Origin: Neisseria dentiae
GTDB lineage: Bacteria; Pseudomonadota; Gammaproteobacteria; Burkholderiales; Neisseriaceae
Direction of reading: 5' to 3'
Assembly: GCF_014055005.1 (NCBI RefSeq)
Contig: NZ_CP059570.1
Location: 310,001 to 374,000, forward strand
DNA length: 64,000 nucleotides
Shown here: positions 16,710 through 25,382 of the stretch, piece after piece
Layout: every line of letters starts with the position of its first letter
Position numbering within the stretch: the stretch's first letter is position 1
Notes under the pieces: generated by a model
Database searches by the model: none
Told to the model about the DNA's origin: nothing
The model's input: only the letters and a program-made list of their open reading frames with translations
Position numbers and translations under genes: made by a program

Positions 16710-16875
16710 GGGACCTTTGCAAAAAAGCTGTTTTAGCCCTGAATTTATTTATGCTTCGTCATGCTCGTGCTTAACCCGGGTATCTCTTTTTCTTCTAAAA
16801 CAAACAGATGCTCGGGTTGAGCACGAGCATGACGCAAGTGTTTTAAGGTGCCTAAAAGAATTTTGCAAAGGCCTC
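16710..16875. repeat. 166-bp MITE-like element B (GRGRCCTTTGCAAAA ends)
   Basis: The left end is GGGACCTTTGCAAAA (16710-16724). The right end, ATTTTGCAAAGGCCTC, gives GAGGCCTTTGCAAAAT on the other strand. The interior holds CGTCATGCTCGTGCTTAACC (about 16757) and its inverted partner ending GAGCACGAGCATGACG. It has the same architecture and length as element A. The element ends 4 bp from the msrAB stop codon. Confidence 0.65.
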
Positions 16876-16879
16876 AGCT

Positions 16880-18457
16880 TTAGCGCGTTTGCTCGGTTAC
16901 GGCGGCTTTCAGATGGCCGTAGCCTTCTGCGTCCATTTTATCGAGCGGGATAAAGCGCAGGCTGGCGCCGTTGATGCAGTAGCGCAGGCCGCCTTTGGCC
17001 GGCGGGCCGTCGGGGAATACGTGGCCCAAATGCGAATCGGCGGCGGTGCTGCGCACTTCGGTGCGGCGCATGTTGTAGCTGAAGTCGTTGTGTTCGGTAA
17101 CGGACGAGGCGCTGATCGGGCGGGTGAAGCTCGGCCAGCCGCAACCCGAGTCGTATTTGTCGGCGGAGCTGAACAGCGGCTCGCCGCTGACCACATCGAC
17201 ATAAATGCCGGGGGCGAACAGGTGGTCGTATTCGTGGCTGAAGGCGTATTCGGTGCCGTTTTGCTGGGTGATGCGGTATTGCTCGGCGGTGAGCCGTTTT
17301 TTCAGCTCGGCATCATTCGGTTTGCGGTAGGCGGCGGCATCGAAGCCTTTGCCGTTTTGCGGGGCGGCCTTGCCGGGCAGCGGTTCGTCGGCTTTGCGGA
17401 TGTCGATGTGGCAGTAGCCGTTGGGGTTTTTAACCAGATAGTCTTGGTGGTATTCCTCGGCTTCGTAAAAATGTTTCAGCGGCAGGTTTTCCACCACTAA
17501 GGGTTGGGCGTATTTCTGCTGTTCCTGCTTCAGCGCGGCGGCAATCACGGCCTGCTCGGCCGGGTTGGTGTAATACACGCCGGTGCGGTATTGGGTGCCG
17601 CGGTCGTTGCCCTGTTTGTTGAGGCTGGTGGGGTCGATAACGCGGAAATAATATTGCAGGATATCGTTAAGGCTTAGTTTGTCGGCATCGTAAACCACGC
17701 GCACGGTTTCGGCGTGGCCGGTGTTGCGGCGCACCACGTCTTCATACGAAGGGTTTTCGGTGTTGCCGTTGGCGTAGCCGGAAACGGCGTCAACCACGCC
17801 GTTGATACGCTGGAAATAGGCTTCCAAGCCCCAGAAGCAGCCGCCGGCAAGGTAAATGGTTTTGGTGTTCATCGCAGCAGGTTCCTTTTTCTGAGCGGGT
17901 TTGTAGAAGGTGTGTTTCAGACGGCCTATGTCGGCTTCATGGTTTTCTATCAGGGCCAACGCTTGCGCTTCGTTGATGCTGCCTTTCACGATGCGCGCGA
18001 GGTTGCCGTGTTTGTCGAGCACCGCCCACGAGGGGTAAACGCCGATATTCAGGCTTTTGGCCAAGCCGCCGCCTTCGTCGGTAACCACGGGCAGTTTGGG
18101 ATAGTTCAGGCCGCGGTACCATTGCAGAAAATCGGCTTGGTTTTTTTCGCCGAGAAAGCCGGGCGAGGCCACGGTAATCAGATTGGCCGTCTGAAAGCGC
18201 TTATCTTGCGCCCATTGTTCGGTGTGGGCAAGTTCCGACAAACACAAGGGGCACCAGCTTGCCCAGAATTTTATCAGCGTGGGTTTGCCTTTGGCCAAAT
18301 GCCGACCGGCGGGCTTGCCCTGCGTGTCGTGCAGTTGCTGCAAGGCTGCGGGCACGGGCGCGGCGTTGCCGGGCTTGATGTGGAACAGAAACAGTGAGGC
18401 AATCAGGGCGGGTATGGCCGACAAAAGCAGCATTTTCCAAAATGCGGACAGTTTCAC
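16880..18457 (-). CDS. msrAB: Thioredoxin-MsrA-MsrB methionine sulfoxide reductase fusion
   Basis: This is the neisserial PilB/MsrAB protein, which repairs oxidised methionine in exported proteins. Order of domains: signal/anchor (about 7-32), thioredoxin-like domain with WCPLC near residue 70, MsrA with GCFWGLEAYF, and MsrB with SGCGWPSF and the catalytic-Cys region GLRYCINGASL. Length is 525 residues, close to the known 520-odd. I chose the GTG at 18457 (AGGAG lies 7 bp upstream); ATGs at 18541 and 18508 have no good ribosome site and add residues without family similarity. All three active sites look intact. Confidence 0.93.
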   Translation of the reverse strand: MKLSAFWKMLLLSAIPALIASLFLFHIKPGNAAPVPAALQQLHDTQGKPAGRHLAKGKPTLIKFWASWCPLCLSELAHTEQWAQDKRFQTANLITVASPGFLGEKNQADFLQWYRGLNYPKLPVVTDEGGGLAKSLNIGVYPSWAVLDKHGNLARIVKGSINEAQALALIENHEADIGRLKHTFYKPAQKKEPAAMNTKTIYLAGGCFWGLEAYFQRINGVVDAVSGYANGNTENPSYEDVVRRNTGHAETVRVVYDADKLSLNDILQYYFRVIDPTSLNKQGNDRGTQYRTGVYYTNPAEQAVIAAALKQEQQKYAQPLVVENLPLKHFYEAEEYHQDYLVKNPNGYCHIDIRKADEPLPGKAAPQNGKGFDAAAYRKPNDAELKKRLTAEQYRITQQNGTEYAFSHEYDHLFAPGIYVDVVSGEPLFSSADKYDSGCGWPSFTRPISASSVTEHNDFSYNMRRTEVRSTAADSHLGHVFPDGPPAKGGLRYCINGASLRFIPLDKMDAEGYGHLKAAVTEQTR

Positions 18458-18638
18458 GGAGGGTCTCCTGTTTTTAAATGATTGGGGAAAAGCGGCTTGT
18501 TTCGGCATCACGCCATAAGAGAACGTGATGCCGGAAATCATACTTTTCCGTTAGTTATATGGCAGCAGACGGGAACGGTGTCGGAAACTTACACGGTTTG
18601 ATGTAAAACCGGTGGGAAGTCGGCGCGGCTTGTGGTTT

Positions 18639-18711
18639 GAGGCCTTTGTGAAATTCGTTCAGGCCGTCTGAATATTTTTCAGACGGCCTGAGGGTGTTTT
18701 GCAAAGACTTC
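18639..18711. repeat. 73-bp mini-element with GAGGCCTTTG ends enclosing a DUS hairpin
   Basis: The left end GAGGCCTTTGTGAAATTC and right end TTTTGCAAAGACTTC are inverted versions of the MITE-like ends. Between them lies an inverted pair of uptake sequences (18659-18691), which serves as terminator for the gene at 18718. Confidence 0.55.
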
Positions 18712-18717
18712 GGTTTA

Positions 18718-19746
18718 TCAGGCTTCGGGCAGGGCAATCGGCTGATAGGGCGGAATATCCAACACATAGCGTATCCAATTGCCGAAGCTGTATTTTTCAC
18801 GGATTTCGGGGGCGGTTTCGTGATAGGGGCGCTTTAGGAAATCATCTATGCCGTCGAATGTTTCGCCGTCCCAAATGAAAATGTTGTCGGGGTGGTAGAA
18901 ATCATATTTGGCGGTTTCGGTGTTGGTGGTAATCAGCTTTTTGCGGTAGCCGAGTGCTTCGAATGCGCGGAACGACAGGCCGTTGTGGATGGGTGTTTTG
19001 AAATCGACCAGCACTTTGGCACGGGCGGCGTGTTGCAGGTTTTCGGCGTAGTCGGAGGTTAGGGTGGAAAGTTTGATGTTGTCGGGGTAAAGGGCGCGGC
19101 AGGCTTTCTCTTCTTTGGCGGCGCAGACGATGTTGAAATCCAACGTCCAGCCGTGCGCGCGGGCCTGATGCCCGAATTCGGCAATCACGCCGCTGCGCTG
19201 CGGCAGGTGCGAGCCGACGAAATAGAAATCGGCATGGGTTTCGTCGGTTTGTGCGGCGGGGTAGTCGAAATAGAAATTGGTAAGCGGCAGAAAGTTGCCG
19301 TTTGGCTGCAAGTCGGCAGGGTCGAACACATAAAAGCGGTCGAATTTGGAAACGGTTTGCCAGATATCGGGATAGCGGTTCATGCCGTCCCATTGGTAAT
19401 TGACCATGGTGCGGCGGATGCGGCGGCGGATTTCGGCCAGCAGTTCGGGCGCGTAGAGATCGCCCCTGATAAAGAGGGCGTAATCGGCTTGGCCGGCGGC
19501 ATCGAGTGTGCTCAAGATATTTTGGTGAAATACGGCAGCCTGCAATTTCTGTTTGGCGTATTTGTCGCGCAATACCAGTTTTCTGAATTTAACGCCGAGC
19601 CGGGCGGATAGTGAAGGGTAGCGGAATGTACGGGGGTCGGAAACCAAATGGATCACGTTGAAGCCGTGATGTTCGAGGTTGGCTTGGATGCTTCGGTAGA
19701 TACCCATATTGTCGGGCATACCTAAAAAAACGGTCGGTTTGTTCAT
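18718..19746 (-). CDS. CgeB-like glycosyltransferase-type protein (paralogue 1)
   Basis: This 342-residue cytosolic protein resembles GT-B/CgeB-like predicted glycosyltransferases of capsule and lipopolysaccharide loci. It starts MNKPTVFLGMPDNMG. Shared blocks with the next gene include NYQWDGMNRYPDI, DRFYVFDP, TNFYFDYP, a glycine-rich YFVGSH turn, NGLSFRAFEALGYRKKLITTN, YDFYHPDNIFIWDG and a C-terminal YSFGNWI. The C-terminal FRAFEAL...KKLITTN block looks like the donor-binding part of GT-B enzymes. ATG 19746 is the one that aligns with the paralogue. Acceptor and sugar are unknown. The two genes are in tandem, 80 bp apart, probably after a duplication. Confidence 0.75.
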   Translation of the reverse strand: MNKPTVFLGMPDNMGIYRSIQANLEHHGFNVIHLVSDPRTFRYPSLSARLGVKFRKLVLRDKYAKQKLQAAVFHQNILSTLDAAGQADYALFIRGDLYAPELLAEIRRRIRRTMVNYQWDGMNRYPDIWQTVSKFDRFYVFDPADLQPNGNFLPLTNFYFDYPAAQTDETHADFYFVGSHLPQRSGVIAEFGHQARAHGWTLDFNIVCAAKEEKACRALYPDNIKLSTLTSDYAENLQHAARAKVLVDFKTPIHNGLSFRAFEALGYRKKLITTNTETAKYDFYHPDNIFIWDGETFDGIDDFLKRPYHETAPEIREKYSFGNWIRYVLDIPPYQPIALPEA

Positions 19747-19826
19747 GGCGGAGACTTTGGCTTTATGGGGTTTCAGACGGCCCGGCGCGGGATGGAGGCC
19801 GTCTGAAAACGGCGCGGGGCAAAGGT

Positions 19827-20840
19827 TTACGGCAGTGCGGCAGAGGGCGAAAATGCGCGCTGTATCCAGCTTCCGAACGAATAATATTGTTTGATTTCGG
19901 GATCCAACGCAACGTAAGGCTTGTTGAGAAAGTCTGCCAGCCCGTCGAGGTTTTTGCCGTTCCACACGAAAATATTGTCGGGGTGGTAGAAATCGTAGCC
20001 GGTAACGGTTTGGTTGTTGGTGATCAGCTTTTTATCGAAACACAGGGCGTCGAAAATCCGGAACGACAGGCCGTAATGGTCGAATTGGACAAAATCAACC
20101 ACGGCACGGCTGCCGCATACTTTTTGCAGGTTTTGCTCGAAGCTCAGCACGGTGGAACGGTTGAGATAGGTGATGCCTTCGGTGCCGAAGGCTTTGCGGG
20201 CGCGCTGGTCTTTGCAGTAGATATGGAAATCAAGCGGCAGTTTCAGACGGCGTGCTTCTTCGATAAAGCGTTTGGTATCGACGGCGCGGTTGGCTTCGTA
20301 GCCGCCGAGAAAATACAGACCGTTGCTGCCGTTTTCGGTTTCGACCGGAAAGTCGAAATAAAAATTGGTGGTTGCTTCGAAACGGTGTTGGGGATATTTG
20401 GCCACATCGTTTTTGTCGAACACGAAGCAGCGGTCGAAATAGGGCAGGTAGTCGATGATATCGGGAAAGCGGCCGATGCCGTCCCATTGGTAGTTGATGC
20501 AGAAGGCGGAATGCTCGCGGATTTTTTTAATAATGGCTTTGGGGTAGATATTGGCACGTATGCACAAGGCGAAATCGGCTTTGTTGCCGCCCAGCGCGGC
20601 AAGTTTGCGGTTGATTTCGTTTTGAAAGCGCGAAAACTTCAGCTTTTTCTTATAGTCTTGGTTTTTAGTGATTTTTTTATGATAAAGCGCAGCCAGCCGG
20701 CTGCCCAGGTGCGGGTAGTAGGAATCCCGGTCGTCATAACACAGGTTAATAACATCGAAGCCGTGGTGGCGTAGGTTTTTCTCGATACATTGATCCAAGC
20801 CGTACATATAAGGCACGGCCAAAATAACGGTTTTGCTCAT
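19827..20840 (-). CDS. CgeB-like glycosyltransferase-type protein (paralogue 2)
   Basis: This 337-residue paralogue of the downstream gene starts MSKTVILAVPYMYGLDQCIEK. It has the same series of blocks: INYQWDGIGRFPDI, DRCFVFDKND, TNFYFDFP, GLSFRIFDALCFDKKLITNN, YDFYHPDNIFVWNG and YYSFGSWI. Lys-rich stretches in residues 54-70 and a lower GC content than the neighbours are noticeable. An upstream in-frame ATG at 20873, lying within an uptake sequence, would add 11 residues; I prefer 20840 because it aligns with paralogue 1. Function is inferred only from fold-like motifs, and a role in LOS or another surface glycan is plausible. Confidence 0.75.
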   Translation of the reverse strand: MSKTVILAVPYMYGLDQCIEKNLRHHGFDVINLCYDDRDSYYPHLGSRLAALYHKKITKNQDYKKKLKFSRFQNEINRKLAALGGNKADFALCIRANIYPKAIIKKIREHSAFCINYQWDGIGRFPDIIDYLPYFDRCFVFDKNDVAKYPQHRFEATTNFYFDFPVETENGSNGLYFLGGYEANRAVDTKRFIEEARRLKLPLDFHIYCKDQRARKAFGTEGITYLNRSTVLSFEQNLQKVCGSRAVVDFVQFDHYGLSFRIFDALCFDKKLITNNQTVTGYDFYHPDNIFVWNGKNLDGLADFLNKPYVALDPEIKQYYSFGSWIQRAFSPSAALP

Positions 20841-20860
20841 GGTGGGAGAGATTGTCGGAT

Positions 20861-20895
20861 TTTCAGACGGCATGCGTGTTTCATGCCGTCTGAAA
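20861..20895. terminator. AT-dialect DUS hairpin
   Basis: Arms CATGCCGTCTGAAAA (14-15 bp) surround a 7-nt loop. The flanking bases are AT (ATGCCGTCTGAA), not the AG dialect used elsewhere. It lies between fabD and the glycosyltransferase-like gene. Confidence 0.7.
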
Positions 20896-20905
20896 AGTTT
20901 CGTTA

Positions 20906-21835
20906 TCAGGCTTGCGATTCGATAAAAGCGGCCACTTGTGCGGCATCGGTCAGCGCGCTGCACGAGGCTTCTTTGTTGATGCGTTTGGCCAAACCCGCCA
21001 GCACTTTGCCGGGGCCGCATTCTGCGGATTGGGTAATGCCTTCGGCAACCAGCGCGTTGACGGTTTCGGTCCAGCGCACGGGGCTGTAAAGCTGGCGTAC
21101 CAAGGCGTCTTTGATTTTTTCGGCATCGTCGTAGGCGGCCACGTCGGCATTGTGGATCACGCGGATTTGCGGTGTTTTGATTGCCACGTTTTTCAATGCT
21201 TCGGCCAGTTGCTCGGCGGCCGGTTTCATCAGGCTGCAATGCGAGGGCACCGAAACAGGCAGCGGCAGGGCGCGTTTGGCGCCTTTTTCTTTGGCAAGTT
21301 CCATCGCGCGCTCCACCGCAGCGGCGGCGCCGGCAATCACCACTTGGCCGGGCGAGTTGAAGTTGACGGCTTCCACCACGCTGCCTTGGGCGGCTTCGGC
21401 GCAAACTTCGCGAACCACATCGTCGTCCAGCCCCAAAATGGCGGCCATTGCCCCTTCGCCTTGCGGCACGGCGCTCTGCATCAGCTCGGCACGCAGGCGC
21501 ACGAGTTTGACGGCGTCGGCAAAATCCAATGCGCCCGCAACCACCAATGCGGTGTACTCGCCCAAGCTGTGCCCAGCCGCCACGGAGGGAGCTTTGCCGC
21601 CCGCTTCGAGATAGGCGCGGTAAGTGGCCACGCCGGCGGCCAGCATCAGCGGTTGGGTGTTGACGGTTTCGTTGATGGGGGCGGCATCATCGCCGTTAAT
21701 CATCGCCCACAAATCCCGGCCGAGCACGGCGGAGGCTTCGTCGAAAGTGGCTTTCACAACGGCGGTGCCGTCGAAACCGTTCATCATGCCGAGGCTCTGC
21801 GAACCTTGGCCGGGAAAGAAAAATGCGAAAGACAT
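20906..21835 (-). CDS. fabD: Malonyl-CoA:ACP transacylase
   Basis: FabD moves malonyl from CoA to acyl carrier protein, feeding fatty acid chain elongation. The 309-residue protein starts MSFAFFFPGQGSQSLGM. It has the nucleophile Ser90 in GHSLGEY, Arg in LVRLRAELMQ, and the His in VPSHCSLM; QLYSPVRWTETV near the end is also typical. In this genome fabD is separated from fabH by one gene rather than directly adjacent, and plsX is elsewhere on the other strand. Confidence 0.96.
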   Translation of the reverse strand: MSFAFFFPGQGSQSLGMMNGFDGTAVVKATFDEASAVLGRDLWAMINGDDAAPINETVNTQPLMLAAGVATYRAYLEAGGKAPSVAAGHSLGEYTALVVAGALDFADAVKLVRLRAELMQSAVPQGEGAMAAILGLDDDVVREVCAEAAQGSVVEAVNFNSPGQVVIAGAAAAVERAMELAKEKGAKRALPLPVSVPSHCSLMKPAAEQLAEALKNVAIKTPQIRVIHNADVAAYDDAEKIKDALVRQLYSPVRWTETVNALVAEGITQSAECGPGKVLAGLAKRINKEASCSALTDAAQVAAFIESQA

Positions 21836-21844
21836 GGCAATCCT

Positions 21845-23101
21845 TTAGTTTTTTAACAATGAAGCAAGCGGATTATCGGCATAATGTATCAGCAGCGCAT
21901 AGGTGATGGCAATATTGATTGCCGCCACCAGCCAGAAAACGCGGATAAACGATGCTTTGCCGGTTTTGTGGTTGAAGGCGCCGCGTGCCAAAAGCGCGCC
22001 CGGCCAGCCGCCGATCAGGCCGATTTGGTGCAGTTTTTTCTCAGGCACGCGCCCCAGATAACCTGTTTTGCCGGCTTGGGTAACGGCGGTTTGCTTGTCG
22101 CTGCGGTAAAGCCAGAAGGCGGCAGCGCTGGCAAGCAGGTAAAACGCGGCCAGTTTGGTGGAATAATGGTTGACGGCCAGCAGGTAAACCGTACCGCTCA
22201 GGCCGTAACACAAAAATTTGCGCATATTCAGGTTCAGCTCGTGGTAATCGTAGGGGCGGTCGGAAAACAGCGACGCTTCGTGGCCGCTCAACACCACTTT
22301 CAGGGCTTTCTGCGGTTCGCTGCCGACGGGGCGGTTGCAGTAGAAACTCACCTGCTGCCCGGCCTGCGGCCGCTGCGATGTGTAGTGGAACGCAGAAATA
22401 TGGAAAAACACGCTTTGCTTTTTTGCGGTGCGGATAAAACCGTAGCCTTTTTCGTCGTCCCAACTGATGATTTCGCCGTTTAAAACACGGTTGGCGGGCA
22501 GGGCGTGTGTGTCGGTGCCGGCGGTGCCGTGTTGCCTGGTATCGGCGCCGCCGGAGATTTGCGGGCTGTCGGCGCGGCCGGTTTCGGTTTGCGGCTGTTC
22601 TTCGGCGATAACGGCGGCGGGTTGTTGCGCCGTATCCGGTGCGGTTTCAGACGGCCTGCCGATAATATCGGCTTCCACCAAAAGCCATTGGCCGTTGCTG
22701 TGTTTGACCAGCCTGCCTTCCAAAACTTCGCCGGTTTCGGGAATGCGGGTTTGGTCGTTTAAAAACTGCCCCAAAATAAAAATCGGGGAACTGCGCTGCA
22801 CCCGGTGGATGCCGTAGCCACCGTTTTGTTGGAAGTTCCATTCGGTGAGCGTTACTTCCACCCGTTCGTTTTCCTTTAAGGGCGGCAACAGCGACGCGCC
22901 TTCTGCGCACAGGCGGTTTTTGGCGTCTTGATGCAGGCAGAAACTGATGCGGTCTCCGCTTTTCGGGTGGGCGTAGTGCCGGCTTAAAGACGAGGCTTCG
23001 AGCAGAATCCGCTGTGCGCCGTGATCGTCGGAAACCACCGAGCCGCGTTGCAGCTCGGCGAACCAGTGCGTTACTGTGCCGTAATGTATTTGTTTGGTCA
23101 T
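21845..23101 (-). CDS. Cold-shock domain / DUF1294 membrane protein
   Basis: This 418-residue protein begins with an OB-fold-like region (about 1-90), then a variable Gln/Thr/Ala-rich linker. A second and clearer cold-shock domain follows (about 205-275, GEIISWDDEKGYGFIRT and VFFHISAF: the RNP1/RNP2 motifs). The last third is a membrane region with DUF1294 (residues about 330-418: several hydrophobic segments and HQIGLIGGWPGALLARGAFNHKTGK). Such CSD-DUF1294 fusions are widespread and uncharacterised; RNA binding near the membrane is an inference. It ends 9 bp before fabD. The gap to fabH, 23102-23277, holds an uptake sequence and the variant TTCAGGCGGCCTGAA. Confidence 0.82.
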   Translation of the reverse strand: MTKQIHYGTVTHWFAELQRGSVVSDDHGAQRILLEASSLSRHYAHPKSGDRISFCLHQDAKNRLCAEGASLLPPLKENERVEVTLTEWNFQQNGGYGIHRVQRSSPIFILGQFLNDQTRIPETGEVLEGRLVKHSNGQWLLVEADIIGRPSETAPDTAQQPAAVIAEEQPQTETGRADSPQISGGADTRQHGTAGTDTHALPANRVLNGEIISWDDEKGYGFIRTAKKQSVFFHISAFHYTSQRPQAGQQVSFYCNRPVGSEPQKALKVVLSGHEASLFSDRPYDYHELNLNMRKFLCYGLSGTVYLLAVNHYSTKLAAFYLLASAAAFWLYRSDKQTAVTQAGKTGYLGRVPEKKLHQIGLIGGWPGALLARGAFNHKTGKASFIRVFWLVAAINIAITYALLIHYADNPLASLLKN

Positions 23102-23277
23102 TTTCGTAATGTATTTGGTGAGTTATGGTTGGGCGGCCGGGAGCTTCCCCTGCTCGTTGATTGGCTGCCGTCGTTTTATTCGTTTTTTTTGTTTGGCCGT
23201 CTGAAAATATTCGGTTTGCTGTGGTTCAGGCGGCCTGAATGTTGTTTTTTTAAATGGTTTGCATTGTATTTGAATAG

Positions 23278-24243
23278 TTAGTATTTCAACAGCACCGCAC
23301 CCCAGGCGAAGCCGCCGCCGATGCCTTCGAGCAACAGGTGCTGCCCGCGGCTGATTTGGCCGCTGCGTATGCCGCTGTCTAAGGCGAGCGGAATGGATGC
23401 TGCGGAAGTGTTGCCGTGTTCCTGCACGGTCAGCACCACTTTTTCCATGCTCAAACCCAAATGCTTGGCGGTGCTTTCGATAATGCGTTTGTTGGCTTGG
23501 TGCGGCACGAGCCAGTCGATTTGACCGGCGGTGTAGCCCGCTTCGGTGATCACTTCGTCGGCCACTTTGGACAGCATTTTTACGGCGAATTTGAATACGC
23601 CGGGGCCGTCCATGGTTAGGAAAGGCGTGCCCCAAACTTGGCCGTTTACCACTTGGCCCGGGGTTTTGAGCAGATCGAGGTAGTCGCCGTCGGCCTGTAA
23701 CTTGCTGTGGATGATGCCCGGTTCGTCGGATGCGCCCAACACCACCGCTCCTGCGCCGTCGCCGAACAGTACGCAGGTGGTGCGGTCGTTCCAGTCGAGA
23801 ATGCGGCTGAAGGTTTCCGCGCCGATTACCAACACGTTTTTGGCCATGCCGCTTCTGATGTAGGCGTTGGCGGTGGTGATGGCATACATAAAACCCGCGC
23901 ACACGGCCTGCACATCGAAAGCAGGGCAGCCGCTGCTGCCGATGCCGAGTTTCTGCTGCACGATGGTGGCAGTGGAAGGAAAAATCATATCGGGCGTTGA
24001 AGTGGCAACGATGATCAGATCAAGCTCTTCGGCGGGCAGGTTGGCGCTTGCCAAGGCATTGCGCGCGGCGGCAACGGCCAAATCGCTGGTTTTTTCGTTA
24101 TCGTCGGCGAGATGGCGGAATTTGATACCGGTGCGCGTGGTAATCCATTCGTCGGAAGTGTCTATTTTTTTGGCTAAATCATCGTTGCTGACGCGGTTGG
24201 CGGGCAAATAGCTGCCCGTGCCGAGAATCTTGGCATACTGCAT
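23278..24243 (-). CDS. fabH: 3-oxoacyl-ACP synthase III
   Basis: FabH condenses acetyl-CoA with malonyl-ACP to start type II fatty acid synthesis. The 321-residue protein starts MQYAKILGTGSYLPAN and has the catalytic triad: Cys115 in VQAVCAGFMY, His in WLVPHQANKRI and Asn in EHGNTSAAS. The C-terminus GGGFAWGAVLLKY is typical. ATG 24243 has AAGG upstream and matches family starts; a longer open frame to 24399 is not conserved. Usually fabH follows plsX, but here plsX is 3.4 kb away in opposite orientation. Confidence 0.96.
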   Translation of the reverse strand: MQYAKILGTGSYLPANRVSNDDLAKKIDTSDEWITTRTGIKFRHLADDNEKTSDLAVAAARNALASANLPAEELDLIIVATSTPDMIFPSTATIVQQKLGIGSSGCPAFDVQAVCAGFMYAITTANAYIRSGMAKNVLVIGAETFSRILDWNDRTTCVLFGDGAGAVVLGASDEPGIIHSKLQADGDYLDLLKTPGQVVNGQVWGTPFLTMDGPGVFKFAVKMLSKVADEVITEAGYTAGQIDWLVPHQANKRIIESTAKHLGLSMEKVVLTVQEHGNTSAASIPLALDSGIRSGQISRGQHLLLEGIGGGFAWGAVLLKY

Positions 24244-24400
24244 GGTAACGCCTTTTAAGGGTTTGGGGGTAACGGCTATTGTAAGATAATCCGCCCGATT
24301 TTCCCAAATATTAATCGCAAGGGCGGCGGGAGGCTTCGAACAACGGCGGTTTGGCAAAGGTTTCGGCCGGCCGCCGGTGTTGCAAATAAAGCCAAACATA

Positions 24401-24436
24401 AGAAAACAGGCAGCTTTGAATTGCCAAAGCTGCCTG
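24401..24436 (-). terminator. Terminator downstream of tRNA-Pro
   Basis: Stem CAGGCAGCTTTG with CCAAAGCTGCCTG around a 5-nt loop. On the minus strand it is followed by a TTTTCTTATG tract. It is placed 9 bp past the 3' end of the tRNA. Confidence 0.7.
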
Positions 24437-24444
24437 AGTTATGG

Positions 24445-24521
<77 letters not shown>

Positions 24522-24628
24522 AATAAGCTGCGCATTATAGGTAAAGAATTTCTATTTGGCAAGATAGGGTGGCGAAAATTAACGGGGCGCTTTGCCGGCA
24601 GCTGCTTTTGCCGTTGTGATGGCGGAAG

Positions 24629-25339
24629 TCAGGCGGCGTGCACAACAAATATGGTGGGGCGTTTTTTCAGGTTGGGCAGTGGCCCGCTTTTGCGCCAGCC
24701 GGCCACGGTTCGGCTGATGATGGTTTGTGAAGGCAGCGTTAAATCGCTGGCGGTGCACAGGCGGGTGGCGGGGGAAAGTGTTTCGACGGCATCGGCCAGC
24801 AGCGCATCGTTACGGTAGGGTGTTTCGATAAACAACTGGGTTTCGTTGTGTTGGCGGGAGCGCTGTTCCAATGCCTTTAAGGCATGGATACGTTCGCTTT
24901 TTTCAGACGGCAGGTAACCTTTGAATGCAAAATTCTGGCCGTTGGCGCCCGATGCCATCAGAGCCAGCAGCAGGCTGGACGGGCCGACCAAGGGGCACAC
25001 TTCGAAACCGTGCTCGTGCGCCAGCGCCACCAGGTTGGCGCCGGGGTCGGCCACGGCAGGGCAGCCGGCTTCGCTGACAATGCCCATGCTGCGGCCTTCT
25101 TGCAGCGGTTTGAGCAAATCGGGCAGGGTTTTGATGTCGGTGTGTTCGTTGAGCGTTTGCAGGTTCAGATTGCGTATCGGCGTAGTGATGCCCAAGTGTT
25201 TCAGGTGGGCGCGGGCGGTTTTTTCGGCTTCGACCACGAAGTCGGTAAGGCCGGTAATTTGCGCCTGTTCGTGCGGCAGCAGGCAGGGTGTGTCGGGTGT
25301 GCCGAGCGGGGTGGGGATGAGGTAGAGTATGGTGGGCAT
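24629..25339 (-). CDS. Tetrapyrrole-methylase-fold SAM-dependent methyltransferase (RsmI-like)
   Basis: This 236-residue protein of the RsmI/CbiF-fold methyltransferase family starts MPTILYLIPTPLGTPD. It contains the SAM-binding segment GIVSEAGCPAVADPGANLV and VGPSSLLLALMASGANG, typical of the rRNA 2'-O-methyltransferase RsmI group. It is shorter than true RsmI (about 290) and lacks its C-terminal extension, as in the RsmI-related paralogues annotated only as SAM methyltransferases. The substrate is therefore uncertain. It lies 110 bp past the tRNA gene. Confidence 0.85.
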   Translation of the reverse strand: MPTILYLIPTPLGTPDTPCLLPHEQAQITGLTDFVVEAEKTARAHLKHLGITTPIRNLNLQTLNEHTDIKTLPDLLKPLQEGRSMGIVSEAGCPAVADPGANLVALAHEHGFEVCPLVGPSSLLLALMASGANGQNFAFKGYLPSEKSERIHALKALEQRSRQHNETQLFIETPYRNDALLADAVETLSPATRLCTASDLTLPSQTIISRTVAGWRKSGPLPNLKKRPTIFVVHAA

Positions 25340-25382
25340 GGTTTCGGGCTTTCGGCGTAATCGGCAAACCGGCCGGTTTGAT

